The notes under the pieces were generated by a model. That model saw only the letters and a list, made by a program, of their open reading frames with translations. It searched no databases and was not told where the DNA came from. A program made the position numbers and the translations under genes. Below are positions 60,762-64,000 of a stretch of 64,000 bases of DNA, piece by piece; position 1 is the stretch's first letter; each line of letters opens with the position of its first letter. This stretch comes from RYN-230 sp963782185. Its GTDB lineage: Bacteria; Actinomycetota; Actinomycetes; Streptosporangiales; Streptosporangiaceae. The stretch covers positions 254,848-318,847 of the forward strand of contig CAWAJB010000008.1 of NCBI GenBank assembly GCA_963782185.1, read 5' to 3'.

Positions 60762-62996
60762 ATGGCGGAGCAGCCTGCGCTGGGGTTCGCCGGGTTGCTG
60801 CGGCAGTTGCGGGCCGAGGCCGGGCTGACGCAGGAGGAGCTGGCGGAGGCGGCGGGCCTTTCCCCGCGGTCGGTCAGTGACCTGGAGCGGGGCATCAACC
60901 GCACTGCCCGCAAGGACACCGCCGTGTTGCTGGGCGGCGCGCTGGGCCTGGCCGAGCCGGTGCGCGCGGTGTTCGTGGCGGCGGCCCGCGGGCTGGTCCC
61001 GGCTGCGCAGGTGCTGGGGGCGGTGCGGGGGGCGCGACCGCGGGTGTGGAACATCCCCGCCCGTAATCCGGGGTTCACCGGCCGGGACGATCTGCTGGCT
61101 GGGCTGCGGGAGCAGCTGCTGGCCGGGGATAAGGCGGTGGTGCAGGCGCTGCACGGGATGGGCGGGGTGGGCAAGACCCAGCTGGCAGCCGAGTACGCGC
61201 ACCGGTTCGCCGGGACCTATGACCTGGCCTGGTGGATCAACGCCGAGCAGGGCGGCCTGATCGGGGACCAGGCCGCCGCCCTCGGCCTGGCGCTGGGCTG
61301 CGTGCAGCCCGGGGCCGGGACCGAGGCGGTCCGGGCGGCAGTGCTGGCCGAGCTGCGGCACCGCGGCCGGTGGCTGCTGGTCTTCGACAACGCCGAGGAC
61401 CCCGCGGACGTGGCACCGTGGCTGCCTGGCGGCGGCGGGCATGTGCTGATCACTACCCGGGAGCGGGGCTGGGACGAGGTCGCCGCACCGGTCGAGGTGG
61501 ACGTGCTGGCCCGGGCCGAGTCGGTGGCGATCTTGCAGGCCCGGGTCACCGCGCTCTCGGGTGCCGGCGCGGACAAGCTCGCCGCCGAGCTCGGGGACCT
61601 GCCACTGGCCATCGCCCAGGCGGCGGGGTTCATGGCCGGCACCGGCATGACAGCCGGTGAGTTCCTGGCGCTGCTGGCGACCCGGGCCGGGCAGCTGCTG
61701 GCCCAGGGTGCGCCGGGGTCTTACCCCCGGTCGCTGGCGGCCGCCACCGGCCTGATCGCCGACCGGCTCGCGCGCCAGGACCCAGCCGCGGCCGAGCTGG
61801 CCAGCGTGTGCGCGTTCCTGGCACCCGAACCAATCCCAGAGAGCCTGTTCACCGCCGCCGTCAGCGTCTTGCCCAGCGAGCTGGCGACCCGGGCCATGGA
61901 CCCACTGGCCTGGCGGCAGACCCTGGCACATTTGACGAGGCAGTCGCTGGCCCGTATCGATCACCGCGGGCTGCAGATGCACCGGCTCACCCAGGCCATC
62001 CTGCGCGAACGGCTCACCCCCGCCCAGGCCGCTGCCACCCGCGGATACGCCGAGGCGATGCTGGCCGCCAGCAACCCCGGCGACCCGCCGAATCCGGTCA
62101 CCTGGCCCCGCTGGGCGCGACTGACGCCGCACGTGCTGGCCGCCGACCTGGCCGGCACCGACAGCCCCGCCCTGCGCGAGCTGGCCCGCTACACATGCTG
62201 GTACCTGATCGAGCGGGGCGATGCCCGTACTGCCCATGATCTCGCTGCCGGTCTTCGCCAGCAGTGGCGCGACCGGCTCGGCGAGGACCACGAGCACACG
62301 CTGACGGCCGCGCACTATCTGGCCTGGACACTGCTGGAGATGGGCCGCCACGCCGAATCACGCGACCTGGACCAGGACACTCTTGCCCGCCGCCGACGGG
62401 TCCTGGGCGAGGACCACCCTGACACCCTCTACTCCGCCCACAACCTGGCCATCAACCTGCGCGAGCTGGGCGAGGTACAGGCCGCCCGCGACCTGAACCA
62501 GGACACCCTCGACCGCCACCGCCGCGTCCTGGGCCAAGACCACCCCGACACCCTGCGCTCGGCCACCATCCTGGCCCACGACCTGCGCGAGCTAGGCGAG
62601 CCGCAGGCCGCCCGCGACCTGGACCAGGACACCCTCGACCGCCGCCGCCGCGTCCTGGGCCAAGACCACCCCGACACCCTGCGCTCGGCCGGCAACCTGG
62701 CCACCGACCTGCGCGAGCTAGGCGAGCCGCAGGCCGCCCGCGACCTGGACCAGGACACCCTCGACCGCCGCCGCCGCGTCCTGGGCCACGACCACCCCGA
62801 CACCCTGCGCTCGGCCGGCAACCTGGCCACCGACCTGCGCGAGCTAGGCGAGCCGCAGGCCGCCCGCGACCTGGACCAGGACACCCTCGACCGCCGCCGC
62901 CGCGTCCTGGGCCACGACCACCCCGACACCCTGCGCTCGGCCGGCAACCTGGCCACCGACCTGCGCGAGCTCGGCGAGGCAGATGATGGCCCATGA
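60762..62996 (+). CDS. XRE / NB-ARC / TPR protein (STAND NTPase)
   Basis: A 744-residue STAND ATPase. An XRE helix-turn-helix is at residues 8-65 (LRQLRAEAGLTQEELAEAAG, SPRSVSDLERGIN). The NB-ARC core has Walker A LHGMGGVGKTQLAAEYA, Walker B RWLLVFDNAED, the sensor HVLITTRERGW and the GLPL-like GDLPLAIAQAAGF. The C-terminal part has tetratricopeptide repeats; the last five are near-identical 42-residue units (DLDQDTLDRRRRVLGHDHPD). No effector domain is fused. The ATG lies after GCGGGGGGATG with a plausible ribosome binding site. Such proteins act as regulators or as sensors in defence systems; which one cannot be told from sequence. Confidence 0.88.
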   Translation: MAEQPALGFAGLLRQLRAEAGLTQEELAEAAGLSPRSVSDLERGINRTARKDTAVLLGGALGLAEPVRAVFVAAARGLVPAAQVLGAVRGARPRVWNIPARNPGFTGRDDLLAGLREQLLAGDKAVVQALHGMGGVGKTQLAAEYAHRFAGTYDLAWWINAEQGGLIGDQAAALGLALGCVQPGAGTEAVRAAVLAELRHRGRWLLVFDNAEDPADVAPWLPGGGGHVLITTRERGWDEVAAPVEVDVLARAESVAILQARVTALSGAGADKLAAELGDLPLAIAQAAGFMAGTGMTAGEFLALLATRAGQLLAQGAPGSYPRSLAAATGLIADRLARQDPAAAELASVCAFLAPEPIPESLFTAAVSVLPSELATRAMDPLAWRQTLAHLTRQSLARIDHRGLQMHRLTQAILRERLTPAQAAATRGYAEAMLAASNPGDPPNPVTWPRWARLTPHVLAADLAGTDSPALRELARYTCWYLIERGDARTAHDLAAGLRQQWRDRLGEDHEHTLTAAHYLAWTLLEMGRHAESRDLDQDTLARRRRVLGEDHPDTLYSAHNLAINLRELGEVQAARDLNQDTLDRHRRVLGQDHPDTLRSATILAHDLRELGEPQAARDLDQDTLDRRRRVLGQDHPDTLRSAGNLATDLRELGEPQAARDLDQDTLDRRRRVLGHDHPDTLRSAGNLATDLRELGEPQAARDLDQDTLDRRRRVLGHDHPDTLRSAGNLATDLRELGEADDGP
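62358..62996 (+). repeat. Tandem 126-bp repeats encoding TPR units
   Basis: Five tandem units of 126 bases each encode 42-residue TPR repeats. The last three are nearly identical in DNA as well, so they expanded recently; units 1 and 2 have more changes. This makes the region prone to slippage and assembly error. Confidence 0.9.
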
Positions 62997-63721
62997 AGCC
63001 GTGACGGCGTGCACACATGATCCGATAGCGGAGTTACGCACTGCCCGGGCTTTACCCGAGCAGCAGCCGAACTCGACCGGTCCGGCAGCCGCGTGATCTG
63101 CGCCCGCTCCAGCAGGGGCGCATGCATTTCTCAAATGGAACCACGAGCTCAGCACAGAACGACCTCATATGCGGGTGATCACCGTGCCCAACCGACGCAT
63201 CTCTAAGCGCGCCGATTCGGCGATATGCGCCGCCGGCTACCTCGGGATCGCTCGGACGCCGTTACACTGCGTTACAGGTGGCGACCGCGACTGCAGCTCT
63301 CGGATCTGCCGTTCGGCTCGGGCTCCGGCCGGTGGTGCTAGTCAGGTGCTCACCGGGAACATGACGATGCGGAGGGCTGGACCTCCGGCCGGGCGTTCGG
63401 GATGACCGGACTGACCCCGGCGGGCCGGCGAAGCCGCCGCCCGCGATCGGCACGACCCCGGCTGTTCAACGACAGCCTTCGCCGCGCCGAACTGGCGTGT
63501 CATCGAGAGTCAGTCCGTGCGGCTGAGTGCCAACTTTCTACGTCCAGAACGACGGTCAACTGACGGTCAGGTGATCTTGAAGCGAACCTCAGGCTCATCA
63601 GAAAACCGGCCTGACCTGCTGTTCTGTGGACAGGTATTCACCTTTAGCGCTGAGCTGCGGTTTTGTGTGCTGGCTGGAGGGCTGGCCACAGGTTAAGCGG
63701 ACGCCGACCACATGATCTTGG
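62997..63721. other. Intergenic, nothing supportable
   Basis: No gene recognised. Short direct repeats occur (GCGTTACACTGCGTTACAGG near 63259; GACGGTCAACTGACGGTCAG near 63552). Confidence 0.4.
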
Positions 63722-63850
63722 TTAACGCTGCCAGCGGGGGTCGTTGTCGGCGATTTCCTGGCTGATGGTTTCCAGTTCGGTGATGAGGCCGCGAAGGCGG
63801 CGCTGGTTGTCGAACCAGGGCTGGTAGTTGATCTGCTCCGAGCTTTCCGG
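63722..63850 (-). pseudogene. C-terminal fragment of an unidentified mobile-element-linked protein
   Basis: On the minus strand one frame reads CPESSEQINYQPWFDNQRR then LRGLITELETISQEIADN and DPRWQR before a stop. The text 'INYQPWFDNQRRLRxLxxELE' is a conserved-looking C-terminus that I cannot place with certainty. The N-terminal part is missing, as the sequence continues straight into the transposase gene's downstream region. Confidence 0.35.
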
Positions 63851-63870
63851 ACAGCGTATTATGGGTTAAT

Positions 63871-64000
63871 TCACGCTGCGGACTGCTGTTCCAGATACTC
63901 GTTGTGGACTTGCTGCGGGGTCCGGTACTGAAGTCCGGAGTGCCGACGTTTTGAATTGTACCAGAATTCGATGTACCTCACAATGTCACGCCGTGCGTGC
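63871..64000 (-). mobile_element. IS3-family transposase (OrfB) C-terminus, partial
   Basis: The last bases encode ARRDIVRYIEFWYNSKRRHS followed by GLQYRTPQQVHNEYLEQQ and a stop. This is the C-terminal end of the IS3-family DDE integrase domain: 'YIEFWYNxKRRHSGLxYxTP' is diagnostic. The gene continues beyond the window on this strand. Confidence 0.9.

Noticed and set aside
60033..62351. Long minus-strand frame opposite the NB-ARC gene
   Set aside because: Shadow frame; rich in Gln, Gly and Pro with no domain.
62358..62996. Tandem repeats considered as a CRISPR array
   Set aside because: Units are 126 bases without unique spacers and encode in-frame TPR motifs.

Overview
The window is high-GC DNA with leaderless or GTG-started genes, four-base ATGA/GTGA gene overlaps and actinobacterial families (mycofactocin genes, DUF899, DUF1707, FmdB, actinobacterial-type pyruvate dehydrogenase E1, NB-ARC/TPR proteins). 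It is best read as an actinomycete chromosome segment, probably not a mycobacterium; no rRNA or complete tRNA gene is present to refine this. Intact operons alternate with stretches full of decayed genes and insertion-sequence scraps.

Layout. 0-7.2 kb is a graveyard: a decayed repeat protein, a tyrosine-recombinase remnant with an in-frame stop, IS256- and IS30-like N-termini, a cut methyltransferase, a GH57-like fragment and a GH13 alpha-glucosidase that has lost its nucleophile region. Intact islands there are a DUF899 protein, a small monooxygenase-like protein and an acetolactate-synthase-like enzyme. 7.8-18.5 kb (minus strand) is a mycofactocin operon in the order mftA, mftB, mftC, two OYE/FadH-type flavoenzymes, an ETF alpha, FixC, FixX, ETF beta, mftF. 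19.0-24.0 kb (plus strand, divergent) holds an NDMA-dependent methanol/alcohol dehydrogenase, a MoxR ATPase, a VWA/CoxE-like protein and the mycofactocin methyltransferase mftM. 24.0-31.8 kb carries a two-component system with a second iron alcohol dehydrogenase, and divergently an aldehyde dehydrogenase, a small conserved-looking protein and an acetyl-CoA synthetase. 32.3-34.1 kb is a ribbon-helix-helix regulator with a palindromic operator candidate and a PHB-depolymerase-type esterase. 36.2-42.5 kb is a pyruvate dehydrogenase complex (E1, E2, and an E3 with two lipoyl domains). 42.5-46 kb is a degenerate transposase, a 3' tRNA-Thr fragment that looks like an attachment-site scar, and a DUF1707 protein. 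46-51 kb has a PPi-type phosphofructokinase, a broken GntR regulator, a lactonase, a hydroxyacid-oxoacid transhydrogenase-like enzyme and FmdB. 51.4-63 kb has a K+ channel, a broken RecD2 helicase, a cold-shock gene with a damaged start, an MFS transporter, a CBS protein, a receiver/thioredoxin-reductase-like flavoprotein, a SemiSWEET protein and a large XRE/NB-ARC/TPR protein. The window ends inside an IS3-family transposase.

How the genes work together. The central 22 kb reads as one alcohol-oxidation module: mycofactocin is made (MftA/B/C, F, M), serves as the redox cofactor of the NDMA-dependent dehydrogenase, and its electrons may be passed through the ETF/FixC/FixX set to the quinone pool. 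Aldehydes produced by the alcohol dehydrogenases can go through the aldehyde dehydrogenase and acetyl-CoA synthetase to acetyl-CoA, under a two-component system resembling mycobacterial MnoS/MnoR. The MftD, MftE and MftG genes familiar from mycobacteria are not in this window. The lactonase/transhydrogenase pair at 48-50 kb suggests a separate gamma-butyrolactone / 4-hydroxybutyrate route.
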